Origin: Herminiimonas sp. | Lineage (GTDB): Bacteria; Pseudomonadota; Gammaproteobacteria; Burkholderiales; Burkholderiaceae_D | Assembly (NCBI GenBank): GCA_028292265.1 | Contig: JAQGMR010000008.1 | Coordinates: 80,857-144,856 of the forward strand | Direction of reading: 5' to 3' | Length of the DNA stretch: 64,000 bases | In this document: piece after piece, positions 16,060-24,360 of the stretch | Position numbering within the stretch: position 1 is the first letter of the stretch | Layout: each line of letters opens with the position of its first letter | The notes under the pieces: model-generated | Told to the model about the DNA's origin: nothing | The model's input: only the letters and a program-made list of their open reading frames with translations | Database searches by the model: none | Made by a program: the position numbers and the translations under genes

Positions 16060-17007
16060 TTATCTGGAAAGCTTCGCCCCCTTCCAATGGCCGTCGGCTA
16101 CCAACCCCCGCATCACCTCGGGAATCGTGTCGTACACCGCTTGCGCTGCCAGGCTTAGGGTGGCGACTTCCGCCGAGCACAGGGAAATGCCGCGCTCAAG
16201 GCCGGGCGACACAATGCGTCGCGCTCGCAGGCTGTGGGCGTCGTCGCCCTCGGCGGACAAGGTCGAATTGGACAAGATTGTCGCTCCCACGCCAGTTCTG
16301 ACGATCGCTTTCATCGTCGACACCGCGTCCGCTTCAGCCAGCAAGATCAGCTTCAGGCTGGCCCGCGTGAACGCAGTGTCGATGATGCGGCGCGTGGTGT
16401 TTTCAGGGCCGGGCAACACCAGCGGATGGCGCGCTGCTTCTTTCAGCGTGATGGTCGATTCGCGCGCTGGCGTGGCCGCCGCTGGTTCAGTACGCGCCGT
16501 GATCAAGTACAGCGATTCGGTAAGCAGTGGCTCGGCGTGCAGGCGCGAGGGGCGAGAGGCGCGGTCAAACAGCAAGCTGAGGTCGAGCCGGGCGTTCAAC
16601 ACCATTTCTTCCAGCACGCCGCTGACGCCCTCGCGAATGCGCAACTGAATTCCTGGGTAGCGTTGGTGCACCGTGCGCACCAGCGGCGCGGCCAGCAGGA
16701 AGGCGGGACTGGGAGGAATGCCAATCGTCACGAGGCCGGTCGGGTTTCCCTGTTCCTCGGCGATTTCTCCCGCCACCCTTTCCATCTGCCGCAAGATTGA
16801 CTGCGCATGACGGTAGAACAGCAAGCCGCTATTGGTCGGCTCGACACCGCGAACGCTGCGCCGCAGAAGGCTGCTGCCGAGTTCTTCTTCGAGCATCCGC
16901 ACCTGCTTCGACAACGCCGGCTGGGCCACGAACAGTTCCACCGCGGCACGCGAGAAGCTGCCCAGATCAACAATGCGTACGAAATACCTTAGCTGCCGAA
17001 TCTCCAT
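16060..17007 (-). CDS. LysR-family transcriptional regulator (Nac/Cbl-like)
   Basis: 315 residues from ATG 17005-17007 (MEIRQLRYFVRIVDLGSFSR). The N-terminal winged HTH contains AAVELFVAQPALSKQVRMLEEELGSSLLRR; the rest is a periplasmic-binding-like effector domain starting near LVTIGIPPSPAFLLAAPL. RQLRYFVRIVDLGSFS is the opening typical of the Nac/Cbl branch. It lies just upstream of the selenoprotein operon in the same direction and divergent from selA. ATA-N9-TAT sites stand before both, so it probably activates the operon in response to the substrate and may also influence selAB. Effector unknown. Confidence 0.9.
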   Translation of the reverse strand: MEIRQLRYFVRIVDLGSFSRAAVELFVAQPALSKQVRMLEEELGSSLLRRSVRGVEPTNSGLLFYRHAQSILRQMERVAGEIAEEQGNPTGLVTIGIPPSPAFLLAAPLVRTVHQRYPGIQLRIREGVSGVLEEMVLNARLDLSLLFDRASRPSRLHAEPLLTESLYLITARTEPAAATPARESTITLKEAARHPLVLPGPENTTRRIIDTAFTRASLKLILLAEADAVSTMKAIVRTGVGATILSNSTLSAEGDDAHSLRARRIVSPGLERGISLCSAEVATLSLAAQAVYDTIPEVMRGLVADGHWKGAKLSR

Positions 17008-17035
17008 GGTTCTCCCTAATTCTCTTCGATGTTCC

Positions 17036-17082
17036 ATACCGCGGCGATATAACGCGAGAGTAAAACGCTATGTTGCGATATA
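17036..17082. promoter_or_regulatory. lysR/selA intergenic control region
   Basis: ATACCGCGGCGATAT at 17036-17050 is ATA-N9-TAT, as upstream of the 378-aa gene. GCGATATA occurs at 17044-17051 and again at 17075-17082, 31 bp or three helical turns apart. The divergent starts of lysR (17007) and selA (17143) flank it, so a bound LysR protein could autoregulate and touch selA. Confidence 0.5.
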
Positions 17083-17142
17083 CCACATTCAGCTAAAATC
17101 AGGCCGACGTGCCCGCCCTTTCAACCAGCTACGACCCGCCTC

Positions 17143-18573
17143 GTGCCCACACCCCGCCCGCCCGCCACCGCGTCCGTCCAGGCCTGTATTCCATCGGTCG
17201 ACCGCCTTTTGCGGCACCCCATGGCCCAGGAGGCAGTAGGGCGCGTGGGCCGCACACTGGTCGTTAGCGCGCTGCGTCAGGTAACCGAGCAGCTGCGTGT
17301 GGCATTGGCGAAGGGAGAGGCCCTCCCCTCCGCGTTCGACGACCCAGGCCTGGTACGTGAGGCAGTCGCCCTGGTTGACGCCCTATCCAGCGCCTCCCTC
17401 AAGCCGGTTTTTAATTTGACCGGCACGGTGTTACACACCAACCTCGGCCGCGCATTGCTGCCAGAGGTCGCCATAAACGCCGTCAACGCTGTGATGACAC
17501 GCGCGTGCACCCTTGAATACGCGCTCGATGGCGGTGAGCGGGGTGAGCGCGACGAGCATGTGGAAGCCTTGATCTGCCGACTGACCGGCGCTGAAGCGGC
17601 AACGGTCGTCAACAACAACGCCGCGGCCGTATTGCTATGCCTGTCGGCACTGGCTGCGGGGCGGGAAGTGATCGTGTCGCGCGGCGAACTGGTGGAAATC
17701 GGCGGTGCCTTTCGCATACCCGACGTCATGCAAAGCGCTGGCTCTGTGCTACGCGAAGTTGGCACGACCAACCGCACCCACCTGCGGGATTACGAGAACG
17801 CCATCAACGACGCAACGGCGGCGCTGATGAAGGTTCATCCGAGTAATTATGCGATTGTGGGTTTTTCTCGCAGCGTCACCGAAGCGGAACTGGCGCCCCT
17901 GGCAAAGGCGCGCAAGCTGCCGCTGATAACGGATCTCGGTAGCGGCAGCCTGGTCGACATGGCGGCGCTTGGATTGCCGGCCGAACCGACGCCTGCCCAG
18001 ACCTTGGCGGCCGGCGCTGACATCGTTACCTTCAGCGGTGACAAGCTGCTGGGCGGTCCGCAGTGCGGCTTCATCGTCGGCCGGGCCGACCTGGTGGAGC
18101 GCATCCGGCGCCATCCCCTCAAGCGCGCCCTGCGACTGGACAAGATGACGTTGGCCGCGTTGCATGCGGTCCTGACCCTCTACCTGGATCCCGACACGCT
18201 GGTGCAGCGCCTGCCAACGCTGCGCATGCTCACGCGCCAGCGCAGCAGCATGCATGCCCAGGGCCAAAGGCTGCTCCCGCTGGTCGCTGACCTGCTTCGC
18301 GGAATGGCCGCTGTCGATCTCGCCGATTGCGAAAGCCAAATCGGCAGCGGCTCCCTGCCGATTGACCGACTGCCAAGCGTGGCGCTGCGCCTTCGACCGC
18401 TGGCGGGCGAGCCGGTGCAGGCGCTCGCCGCCCGGCTGCGCCAGACCACCATTCCGCTTATCGGGCGTATCCATGCGGACTGCCTTTGGCTGGACTTGCG
18501 CTGCCTGGAACAGGACGAGGAGTTCCTTGCCCAGCTTGCGCAACTCGGCTCACAGCGATCTAAGCCGGCATGA
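17143..18573 (+). CDS. selA: L-seryl-tRNA(Sec) selenium transferase
   Basis: 476 residues, the usual SelA length. It converts seryl-tRNA(Sec) to selenocysteyl-tRNA(Sec) with selenophosphate, as a PLP-dependent decamer. Seen are the N-terminal [11 protein letters not shown] tRNA-binding segment, [35 protein letters not shown], and the PLP lysine in [12 protein letters not shown] (about Lys301). The start is a GTG at 17143; no ATG in frame lies upstream and the ribosome site is weak. The stop overlaps the selB ATG (ATGA at 18570-18573). It is divergent from lysR. No selD lies in the window, so selenophosphate must come from elsewhere in the genome. Confidence 0.97.
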   Translation: MPTPRPPATASVQACIPSVDRLLRHPMAQEAVGRVGRTLVVSALRQVTEQLRVALAKGEALPSAFDDPGLVREAVALVDALSSASLKPVFNLTGTVLHTNLGRALLPEVAINAVNAVMTRACTLEYALDGGERGERDEHVEALICRLTGAEAATVVNNNAAAVLLCLSALAAGREVIVSRGELVEIGGAFRIPDVMQSAGSVLREVGTTNRTHLRDYENAINDATAALMKVHPSNYAIVGFSRSVTEAELAPLAKARKLPLITDLGSGSLVDMAALGLPAEPTPAQTLAAGADIVTFSGDKLLGGPQCGFIVGRADLVERIRRHPLKRALRLDKMTLAALHAVLTLYLDPDTLVQRLPTLRMLTRQRSSMHAQGQRLLPLVADLLRGMAAVDLADCESQIGSGSLPIDRLPSVALRLRPLAGEPVQALAARLRQTTIPLIGRIHADCLWLDLRCLEQDEEFLAQLAQLGSQRSKPA

Positions 18574-20837
18574 TCATCGCAACCGCCGGCCATGTCGACC
18601 ACGGCAAGACCTCGCTGGTGAAGGCCTTGACCGGCGCCGACACAGACCGTCTGCCCGAAGAGAAACGCCGTGGCATGTCCATAGATCTTGGCTTCGCCTA
18701 TTTGCCGGCGGCTGACGGCAGCAAGCTCGCGTTCATTGACGTTCCGGGCCATGAGCGATTCGTGCGCAACATGATTGCTGGCATCACCGGCATCGACGTG
18801 GGGCTTCTTGTGATAGCCGCCGACGACGGCCCGATGCCGCAAACGGTCGAGCACCTGCAGGTACTGGCGCTGCTGGGAACACCCCGGTTGCTGGTGGCCC
18901 TGACCAAGACCGATCTAGCCGATGAGGCACGTCTTCAGGCGGTCCAGTCTGAAGTCAACGCGTTGCTGGCCGCCACGCCGTTCGCCGACGCTCTGGTATT
19001 CCCGCTTAGCACCCGCACCGGCGTTGGCATTAACGCGCTGCGCGCCGAGTTGTTCGCGTGTCAGCAGTCCCCATCCGGGTACGCCAGGCCGGGCCTGCTT
19101 CGCATGAACATCGATCGCGCATTCTCACTGAAAGGCACCGGGCTGGTCGTCACCGGCACCCTTGTCAGCGGCGCGGTTGCCGTAGGTGACGAGGTGCTGC
19201 TAATGCCAGGCGCGCGCCTGGCCAGGGTCAGGTCACTGCACGCGAATGGCAGCGACGGGTCGTCCGCCCATCGTGGCCAGCGGTGCGCGTTGAATCTTGC
19301 GGGTGCCGGAATAGAATCAGCCGCTATCACGCGTGGCTACCAAATTCTGTCGCCGGGGTCGTACCTCGAGTCTGGCTTTGTCGACGTGCGCCTTTCCCTG
19401 TTGGGCGGCTTGCCACCAGTGCGTAAATGGCCAGTCGGCGTTACGGCGTACTTCGGCGCTGGTGCAGTCCAGGGGACGCTCTCACTTTTGTCCGAGAGAT
19501 TAGACAGCCCGGACAACCTGGCCAACGCGGACATCGCAGCCTTCCCAGGCACAACAGGCACAACAGGCACAACGGGCATAACAGGCACAACGCGCGCAAT
19601 GCTGGCGCGCCTGAGCTTCGCCGAGCCCGTCCTGGCCTTCGTCGGCGACCGCTTCTTGCTGCGCCATTCCGGATCCGGCCATCTGCTTGGCGTGGGGTTG
19701 GTGCTGGATCCGCTCGCGCCGGCCCGAGGACGCATGGAACCGGCCCGCCTGCAGATGCTGCAAGCGATCGAGCCGGGCGACCCTACAGCCAGTCTGTCTC
19801 GCATGCTCGGCCTCGGCGAAGCAGTTGACACCGGCTGGATGACCCGCGCTTTCCATCTCGATGCGACGGCGACCGCCGCGTTGACGAATGACCCGGGAGT
19901 GAAGGGCGTCCCCGACACGCACTTGCTGCTGTCAACGTCCCGGTGGAAAGCCTTGCGTGAAGACATCGTCGCCTGCATGGCTGCGACCCACGCGACACGT
20001 CCCGAATTGCCTGGCCTGAACGTGCGCGAATTGCAAAGCGCCTTGCAGCAATTCGTGGTGCAAGCCGGATCTCGCGACGTCGACGCCGTTAAGCCGAGCG
20101 GTCCGCCGCCTAAACCGCAACGAGCGCGTGGTCGTAGTGATCAGGAACTCGTCCCTGCGATTCTCCATGAGCTTGTAGCAGAAAGCCGCCTGGCGCGGCA
20201 CCGCCAGTATTACTTCCTTGCCGGTCACCGCGCGAGCTTGCGCCACGAAGATGAAGCGTTGTTCCGTCGCCTGCTCCCCTTGCTGGAACAGGCCGGCGTG
20301 CGCTCCGTGCGCGTGGTTGAACTGGTTGACGTGCTTGGCGTGGAACGGCCGGTACTGGAGCCTGCGCTAATGCGCATGAGCGCCGCCGAATATCTGTTTC
20401 GAGTAGCGCCGAACCGTTACTATCTGCCGACCACTTTGCGGCAGCTTGCCGCACTATGCACGGAGCTGGCAGAGCAGAATGAGCAGCGCGGCTTTACCGC
20501 CGCCGACTATCGCGATGCCTCCGGACTGGGTCGCAACCTGGCGATAGAAGTCCTCGAATTTTTCGACAATTCCGGCCTCACCTGCCGCCATGGCGAGTCG
20601 AGAACGGTGATTGCCGACGCCAGCATCTTTCCTGATGCCGGCACCGTCCATGGAAGAGACACGCTCCCGGTGGAGCGCGCGGGCTTCAAACCCGTTGGGG
20701 GGTGCCTGGCACCCTTGGGGAGTTCGACTCTCTCCTCTTCCGCCACACAACAGGGTGATGCCGCAACCGGCACCACACAAAATACTGCTCCCCATGAAAC
20801 GGCAAGTGCCCGCCTCCATGGGACCGCCTCGGATTAG
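18570..20837 (+). CDS. selB: Selenocysteine-specific elongation factor SelB, frame running through selC
   Basis: 755 codons. The GTPase domain has GHVDHGKT (residues 7-14), [12 protein letters not shown] and TKTD; EF-Tu-like domains 2 and 3 follow; the C-terminal winged helices bind SECIS and end near [19 protein letters not shown]. SelB carries Sec-tRNA(Sec) to UGA codons marked by SECIS hairpins. Two oddities: a GTT tripeptide repeat (19548-19592) in domain 3, and no stop at the expected end. The frame passes through the whole tRNA-Sec gene and stops at 20835-20837, so about 61 residues (695-755) are encoded by selC and its flank and do not look like SelB. True product end is therefore uncertain. 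Confidence 0.95.
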   Translation: MIIATAGHVDHGKTSLVKALTGADTDRLPEEKRRGMSIDLGFAYLPAADGSKLAFIDVPGHERFVRNMIAGITGIDVGLLVIAADDGPMPQTVEHLQVLALLGTPRLLVALTKTDLADEARLQAVQSEVNALLAATPFADALVFPLSTRTGVGINALRAELFACQQSPSGYARPGLLRMNIDRAFSLKGTGLVVTGTLVSGAVAVGDEVLLMPGARLARVRSLHANGSDGSSAHRGQRCALNLAGAGIESAAITRGYQILSPGSYLESGFVDVRLSLLGGLPPVRKWPVGVTAYFGAGAVQGTLSLLSERLDSPDNLANADIAAFPGTTGTTGTTGITGTTRAMLARLSFAEPVLAFVGDRFLLRHSGSGHLLGVGLVLDPLAPARGRMEPARLQMLQAIEPGDPTASLSRMLGLGEAVDTGWMTRAFHLDATATAALTNDPGVKGVPDTHLLLSTSRWKALREDIVACMAATHATRPELPGLNVRELQSALQQFVVQAGSRDVDAVKPSGPPPKPQRARGRSDQELVPAILHELVAESRLARHRQYYFLAGHRASLRHEDEALFRRLLPLLEQAGVRSVRVVELVDVLGVERPVLEPALMRMSAAEYLFRVAPNRYYLPTTLRQLAALCTELAEQNEQRGFTAADYRDASGLGRNLAIEVLEFFDNSGLTCRHGESRTVIADASIFPDAGTVHGRDTLPVERAGFKPVGGCLAPLGSSTLSSSATQQGDAATGTTQNTAPHETASARLHGTASD
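19548..19592 (+). repeat. Five 9-bp tandem repeats inside selB
   Basis: GGCACAACA-type units at 19548, 19557, 19566, 19575 and 19584 with one or two changes each (GGCACAACG, GGCATAACA). In frame they encode [15 protein letters not shown], a 15-residue insert between the EF-Tu-like domains, probably a flexible loop. Copy number could vary between strains by slippage. Confidence 0.9.
20652..20745 (+). tRNA. selC: Selenocysteine tRNA, anticodon TCA
   Basis: 94 nt including encoded CCA. Acceptor GGAAGAG pairs with CTCTTCC, discriminator G, then CCA at 20743-20745. The D-arm CGCTCC-CGGT-GGAGCG has the 6-bp stem and 4-nt loop peculiar to tRNA-Sec. Anticodon arm GCGGG-CTTCAAA-CCCGT carries anticodon TCA for UGA. 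A long variable arm GGGTGC-CTG-GCACCC follows, then T-arm GGGAG-TTCGACT-CTCTC. After the T-loop there are only 12 nt before the discriminator (5+7) where E. coli has 13 (5+8), so the acceptor branch seems one pair short. The gene lies entirely inside the 3' end of the selB frame, same strand. Confidence 0.97.
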
Positions 20838-20857
20838 GTAGAATCCAACTACAACCG

Positions 20858-21088
20858 ATGCCCGCCTTTTTTATCAGAGTCAAGGTCAAACCAAATGCCC
20901 GCGTGAGCGCGCTCGCAGAAGCTGTTGACGGAACCTGGCTGGCGCAGTTGAAGGCGCCGCCAGCAGACGGGAAGGCTAACGATGAATTAATCGCGCTGGT
21001 GGCCAGGCACTTTGTATGTTCGCGGTCGTCGGTATCGGTAAAAAGCGGCGCAGCCGCGCGATTGAAACTGGTAAAAATCGAAGAATGA
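20858..21088 (+). CDS. DUF167 (YggU) family protein
   Basis: 76 residues covering one complete DUF167 domain: FFIRVKVKPNAR at the N terminus, WLAQLKAPPADGKANDELI in the middle, and SVSVKSGAAARLKLVKI at the end, the conserved K-A-P-P-x-x-G-K-A-N signature being present. The small alpha/beta protein has no established function. It begins 20 bases after the selB frame stop and could be cotranscribed with selA-selB-selC, though in relatives it is usually linked to yggT or housekeeping genes. Confidence 0.9.
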   Translation: MPAFFIRVKVKPNARVSALAEAVDGTWLAQLKAPPADGKANDELIALVARHFVCSRSSVSVKSGAAARLKLVKIEE

Positions 21089-21307
21089 AAAGCCGTTCGG
21101 GCGCTCAAAAAAGCGCCTTGCAATTGCGTTCACGAAACGACTGACCGCTCGAGCTCCGGATCCAGATGCCGGAAGGTTTTACGGCCCACGTTATTGCAGA
21201 ACTATTGATTCAATTCCGGTGGGCACCGGGGCGCGCGGCGCAGTATATCGGCTTGCGGTTTCCTGAAGGGCGCGCTGTGCGCATGTGGTATTGCTGCAGG
21301 GAGTGGA
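21089..21307. other. Intergenic with weak hairpin
   Basis: GGCGCTCAAAAAAGCGCC at about 21101-21118 forms a 6-bp stem followed by TTGCAATT, a weak terminator-like structure behind DUF167. Nothing else recognised before the AI-2E gene. Confidence 0.35.
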
Positions 21308-22456
21308 ATGCCTCAACTTGACGTTCGCGCTGCGCGGATCACCTGGACTGTGTTCCTGATCGCGCTGACCGTGTTCCTGATTTATTCTATCCGCACGACC
21401 TTGCTGGTCATGCTGTGCGCGGTGTTCTTTGCGTATTTGCTGCTGCCCCTGGTCCAGCGCGTGGACCGACAGCTTCCGGCACGGGTACCGCGCACCGCAG
21501 CCATTGCGTTGGTGTTCCTGCTGGTTTTTATCTGTGTCGGTATTGGGGGCGCCTTGCTGGGAACCGGCATCGCCGAGGAAGCCGCGCGCCTGGGCCAGCA
21601 GTTGCCGAACCTGTTGAATGCCGAGAACCTGTCGCAGCGCATTCCATTGCCCGGCTTTCTCGAACCGCAACGTGCCCGCTTCGTCAGTTTCATCAGCGGG
21701 CAATTACAGGCAGGAACCGGGCAGGCGGTCCCATTCGCGCAGCGATTCGGTATCGGCCTGGTGCATGTCGCCAGCAACCTCATCTACCTGATACTGGTCC
21801 CCATTCTGTCCTTCCTGCTGATCAACGAAGCAGCCAATCTTAAGCGCGAGGCGCTCTCGTGGCTACATGGTGAGCAGCGCAGCTTTTGGGAAGGGATCGC
21901 AGACGATATCAATCAACTGCTTGCAGGCTACGTTCGCGCGCTCACGCTGCTTTCCATCGCCGCGTTCGTGACCTATAGCCTTGTCCTCTCTCTCATGGGT
22001 GTGCCCTACGCGCTGCTGCTCGGCGGCGTAGCCGCGATGCTTGAAATCATTCCGGTTCTGGGTCCGCTTGTAGCGGCAGCGTTGATCCTTGTCGTGTCCA
22101 TGTTTGGCGGTTTTGAACACTTGTTCTGGCTGCTGGGATTCATTGCCGCGTACCGCATTTTTCAGGACTATGTACTGAGCCCACGACTGTTAAGCGATCG
22201 GCTTGAGATTTCGGCATTGATGGTGATTTTTGGCTTGCTTGCAGGCGATGAACTGGGCGGCATTGCTGGCATTTTTCTTTCGGTCCCGGTATTGGCGACT
22301 TTGAAGATTGTGCTGGTTCGACTCAGGACATCAAGCGCCGCGAACAAGCCGGCAACCGGGGCAGCAAAGGCGCCGCTTGCCCCCGCCCACGGTGGTTATG
22401 TGCCGCCCATGAAACGGCGGGAGCCACAGACGGACCAGCCCGAGTCGACTGATTGA
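21308..22456 (+). CDS. AI-2E family transporter (TqsA/PerM-like)
   Basis: 382 residues with about eight hydrophobic segments: a paired N-terminal block (TVFLIALTVFLIYSI, LLVMLCAVFFAYLLLPLV), one near residue 65, and a C-terminal block with SIAAFVTYSLVLSLMGVPYALLLG, GVAAMLEIIPVLGPLVAAAL and RIFQDYVLSPRLLSDR, the family's most conserved helix-loop. The periplasmic/cytoplasmic loop of about 100 residues between is normal. Members export autoinducer-2 or act as sodium-driven antiporters; substrate is not predictable. The ATG follows AGGGAGTGGA. A hydrophilic C-terminal tail is rich in Ala, Pro and Lys. Confidence 0.9.
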   Translation: MPQLDVRAARITWTVFLIALTVFLIYSIRTTLLVMLCAVFFAYLLLPLVQRVDRQLPARVPRTAAIALVFLLVFICVGIGGALLGTGIAEEAARLGQQLPNLLNAENLSQRIPLPGFLEPQRARFVSFISGQLQAGTGQAVPFAQRFGIGLVHVASNLIYLILVPILSFLLINEAANLKREALSWLHGEQRSFWEGIADDINQLLAGYVRALTLLSIAAFVTYSLVLSLMGVPYALLLGGVAAMLEIIPVLGPLVAAALILVVSMFGGFEHLFWLLGFIAAYRIFQDYVLSPRLLSDRLEISALMVIFGLLAGDELGGIAGIFLSVPVLATLKIVLVRLRTSSAANKPATGAAKAPLAPAHGGYVPPMKRREPQTDQPESTD

Positions 22457-22552
22457 ACCTATCGACGTGAGCAATATATCGGCCGCGTGCCAATGCCTGG
22501 CGGCTGGTATTGCCGAGAGGCGGCACCGTTATGTCTCGCTTGGACTCGCTTT

Positions 22553-22590
22553 GTGTCGCCAAGTGTCGCCAAGTGTCGCCAAGTCTCGCT
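22553..22590 (+). repeat. Short 10-bp tandem repeat upstream of the ModA-like gene
   Basis: GTGTCGCC followed by AAGTGTCGCC (22561-22570), AAGTGTCGCC (22571-22580) and AAGTCTCGCT (22581-22590). It lies 30-65 bp before the chosen start at 22619, inside the probable leader, so it could affect expression if copy number changes. Confidence 0.7.
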
Positions 22591-22618
22591 ACGTCGCACT
22601 TTAACTGCCAAGCAACCT

Positions 22619-23455
22619 ATGAAAGCAGCGCATGGAGTTCCTGTGAAGCCGCCACAAATCTTTTCCGGGCCGCGCCTAAGTAATGCCTTGCAGCGCTTCG
22701 TGCTGCTGTTCGCCATTGCAACGCAGTGCGCTGTGGCCACGGCCGCTGAAATTCGAGTGATGGTTTCGTCCGAGCTGGTTCAAACCTCCCGCTTGCTGAT
22801 ACCGGCTTTCGAGCGAGAGACGCGCTATGTCGTCACGGCCGTCTCGGCGCCAGCCACCGGAGCCTCCACTGAGACCATCCCGTATCGCTTGCTGCGCGGC
22901 GAAAAGGCCGACGTTCTCATGATGGCCAAGCCCGCGCTCGATGAACTGATCGCGCAGGGGAAGGTAATGCAGGGCAGCAGCGTCGATTTTGCCCGCACGG
23001 GAATGGGCATGGCGGTGCAGTCTGGATCGTCACGCCCGAATATCCGCACGGTCGCTGACCTGAAGCGGACCTTGCTAAACGCCCGATCGATTGCCTGTGC
23101 TGACGGGCCGGGATGTGTTTACCTCACCACGGTTCTTTTTCCACGGCTTGGGATTGCCGAGCAGATGAAGGGCAAGACGCGCATGATTCGCGACGAACCG
23201 GTCGGTGCCGTCGTCGCACGCGGCGGTGCGGAACTTGGCATTCAGCAGATCAGCGAGTTACAGGCGATATTGGGTATCGAAGTCCTCGGTCCACTGCCAG
23301 AAGACACGCAAAACGCGATGACGTATTCGGCCGGTATCCCGGTCAATGCACCCAATGTGCTAAGGGGCAAGGCATTGATCGACTACCTGTCCGGACCGGC
23401 CGCGGCCAGTGCAATTATTCGCAGCGGCATGGAGCCGATTTCGGTACGACGTTAG
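22619..23455 (+). CDS. ModA-like extracellular substrate-binding protein
   Basis: 278 residues from ATG 22619 (MKAAHGVPVKPP). The N-terminal segment RFVLLFAIATQCAVATAA is a signal peptide ending before EIRVMVSSEL. The rest has a type-II periplasmic-binding fold of the molybdate-binding ModA style: LIPAFERET, GEKADVLMMAKPALDELI, and ARGGAELGIQQISELQAI. No ABC permease or ATPase gene is adjacent, so it is an orphan receptor or a protein of different role such as a signalling partner; many Burkholderiales carry such solitary copies. Its TAG stop overlaps the stop of the convergent response-regulator gene (TTAG at 23452-23455). Confidence 0.82.
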   Translation: MKAAHGVPVKPPQIFSGPRLSNALQRFVLLFAIATQCAVATAAEIRVMVSSELVQTSRLLIPAFERETRYVVTAVSAPATGASTETIPYRLLRGEKADVLMMAKPALDELIAQGKVMQGSSVDFARTGMGMAVQSGSSRPNIRTVADLKRTLLNARSIACADGPGCVYLTTVLFPRLGIAEQMKGKTRMIRDEPVGAVVARGGAELGIQQISELQAILGIEVLGPLPEDTQNAMTYSAGIPVNAPNVLRGKALIDYLSGPAAASAIIRSGMEPISVRR

Positions 23456-24360
23456 ACGACCGCACTCGCGGTGTCTGACGCCACTTCGACCCGATTGCGG
23501 CCCGCTTGCTTTGCCCGGTACAGCGCCTTGTCCGCCCCTTGTATCACTTCGCCGAGGGTCGGAAAGTCCTGCTCCCTCAAGCACAGGACGCCAATGCTGA
23601 TCGTCACACCAACCTGCCCGGCGTCTGTCATTATGGGCCGCTCAGCAACGGTTTCGCGGATGCGTTCGGCCACCTCTATCGCTGTCCCCACTTCGCAGGC
23701 AGGCAACACGATCAACAACTGTGCACCACCATAGCGCCCCACCCAGTCGTAAGGACGAACTGTGCTGCCGACCCGATGTGCGACTTCCCTCAGCACTACA
23801 TCTCCTGCAAGATTCCCATAGTCGTTATTGAGCTTTTTGAAGTGGTCAAGGTCGGCGAAGATTACCGCCATGGCGCATTGTTCTCGCTCGTGCCTCGCCA
23901 ACTCCTTCTGCAGAAAATCCATGATTGCGCCGCGATGGTAGGCGCCGGTCATCGTGTCGTGGGTGCCCTTCAAGCGCAAGCCTTGTTCAAGTTCACAGAT
24001 TCTTTGTCCGGCCCGCACCCGTACCCGCAGCTCATCGGCATCGAAGGGCTTGGCAATGAAGTCATCGGCGCCTGCATTGATCGCGGCGACGGCGAATTCC
24101 GTCTCCTTGTGCGTCGTGACGACGATGAAGTAGACGTAGCGCGTTTTCATGGCTTTCCGGATTGCGCGGCAGATGGCCATTGCGTCCATTCCGGGGAGCG
24201 ACCAATCCAGGATTGCGAGCATCGGTCCATCACTCTCGAGCAGCAGGTCGTAAGCTGCGTTGCCGTCAGTGACGGCTACGACCTCAAAGCCCCATTCCTT
24301 CAGATACGCTTCGCAGTATTGGAGATCGGCCGCGTTACCGTCGGCGACAAGTACCTTCAT
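23452..24360 (-). CDS. Response regulator with degenerate GGDEF domain
   Basis: 302 residues from ATG 24358-24360 (GGAGGCGAAGC before it). The receiver domain starts MKVLVADGNAADLQYCEAYL, with the phosphorylatable Asp in MLAILDWSLPGMD and Lys in DDFIAKPFDADEL. A helix with RICELEQGLRLKGTHD links it to a diguanylate-cyclase fold: TGAYHRGAIMDFLQKEL, IFADLDHFKKLNNDYG, and TISIGVLCLRE. The catalytic GG(D/E)EF motif is RYGGAQLLIVL, that is GGAQL, so it should not make cyclic di-GMP; the substrate Asp in FADLDHFK is kept. It may act as a c-di-GMP or GTP sensor, or by protein contact. A frame open to 24549 offers a longer GTG start but poorer evidence. Confidence 0.88.
   Translation of the reverse strand: MKVLVADGNAADLQYCEAYLKEWGFEVVAVTDGNAAYDLLLESDGPMLAILDWSLPGMDAMAICRAIRKAMKTRYVYFIVVTTHKETEFAVAAINAGADDFIAKPFDADELRVRVRAGQRICELEQGLRLKGTHDTMTGAYHRGAIMDFLQKELARHEREQCAMAVIFADLDHFKKLNNDYGNLAGDVVLREVAHRVGSTVRPYDWVGRYGGAQLLIVLPACEVGTAIEVAERIRETVAERPIMTDAGQVGVTISIGVLCLREQDFPTLGEVIQGADKALYRAKQAGRNRVEVASDTASAVV

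Noticed and set aside
18570..20837. selA/selB region as a degenerate or horizontally truncated sel locus
   Set aside because: All catalytic motifs of SelA, the SelB G-domain and C-terminal winged helices, and the tRNA anticodon and arms are intact.
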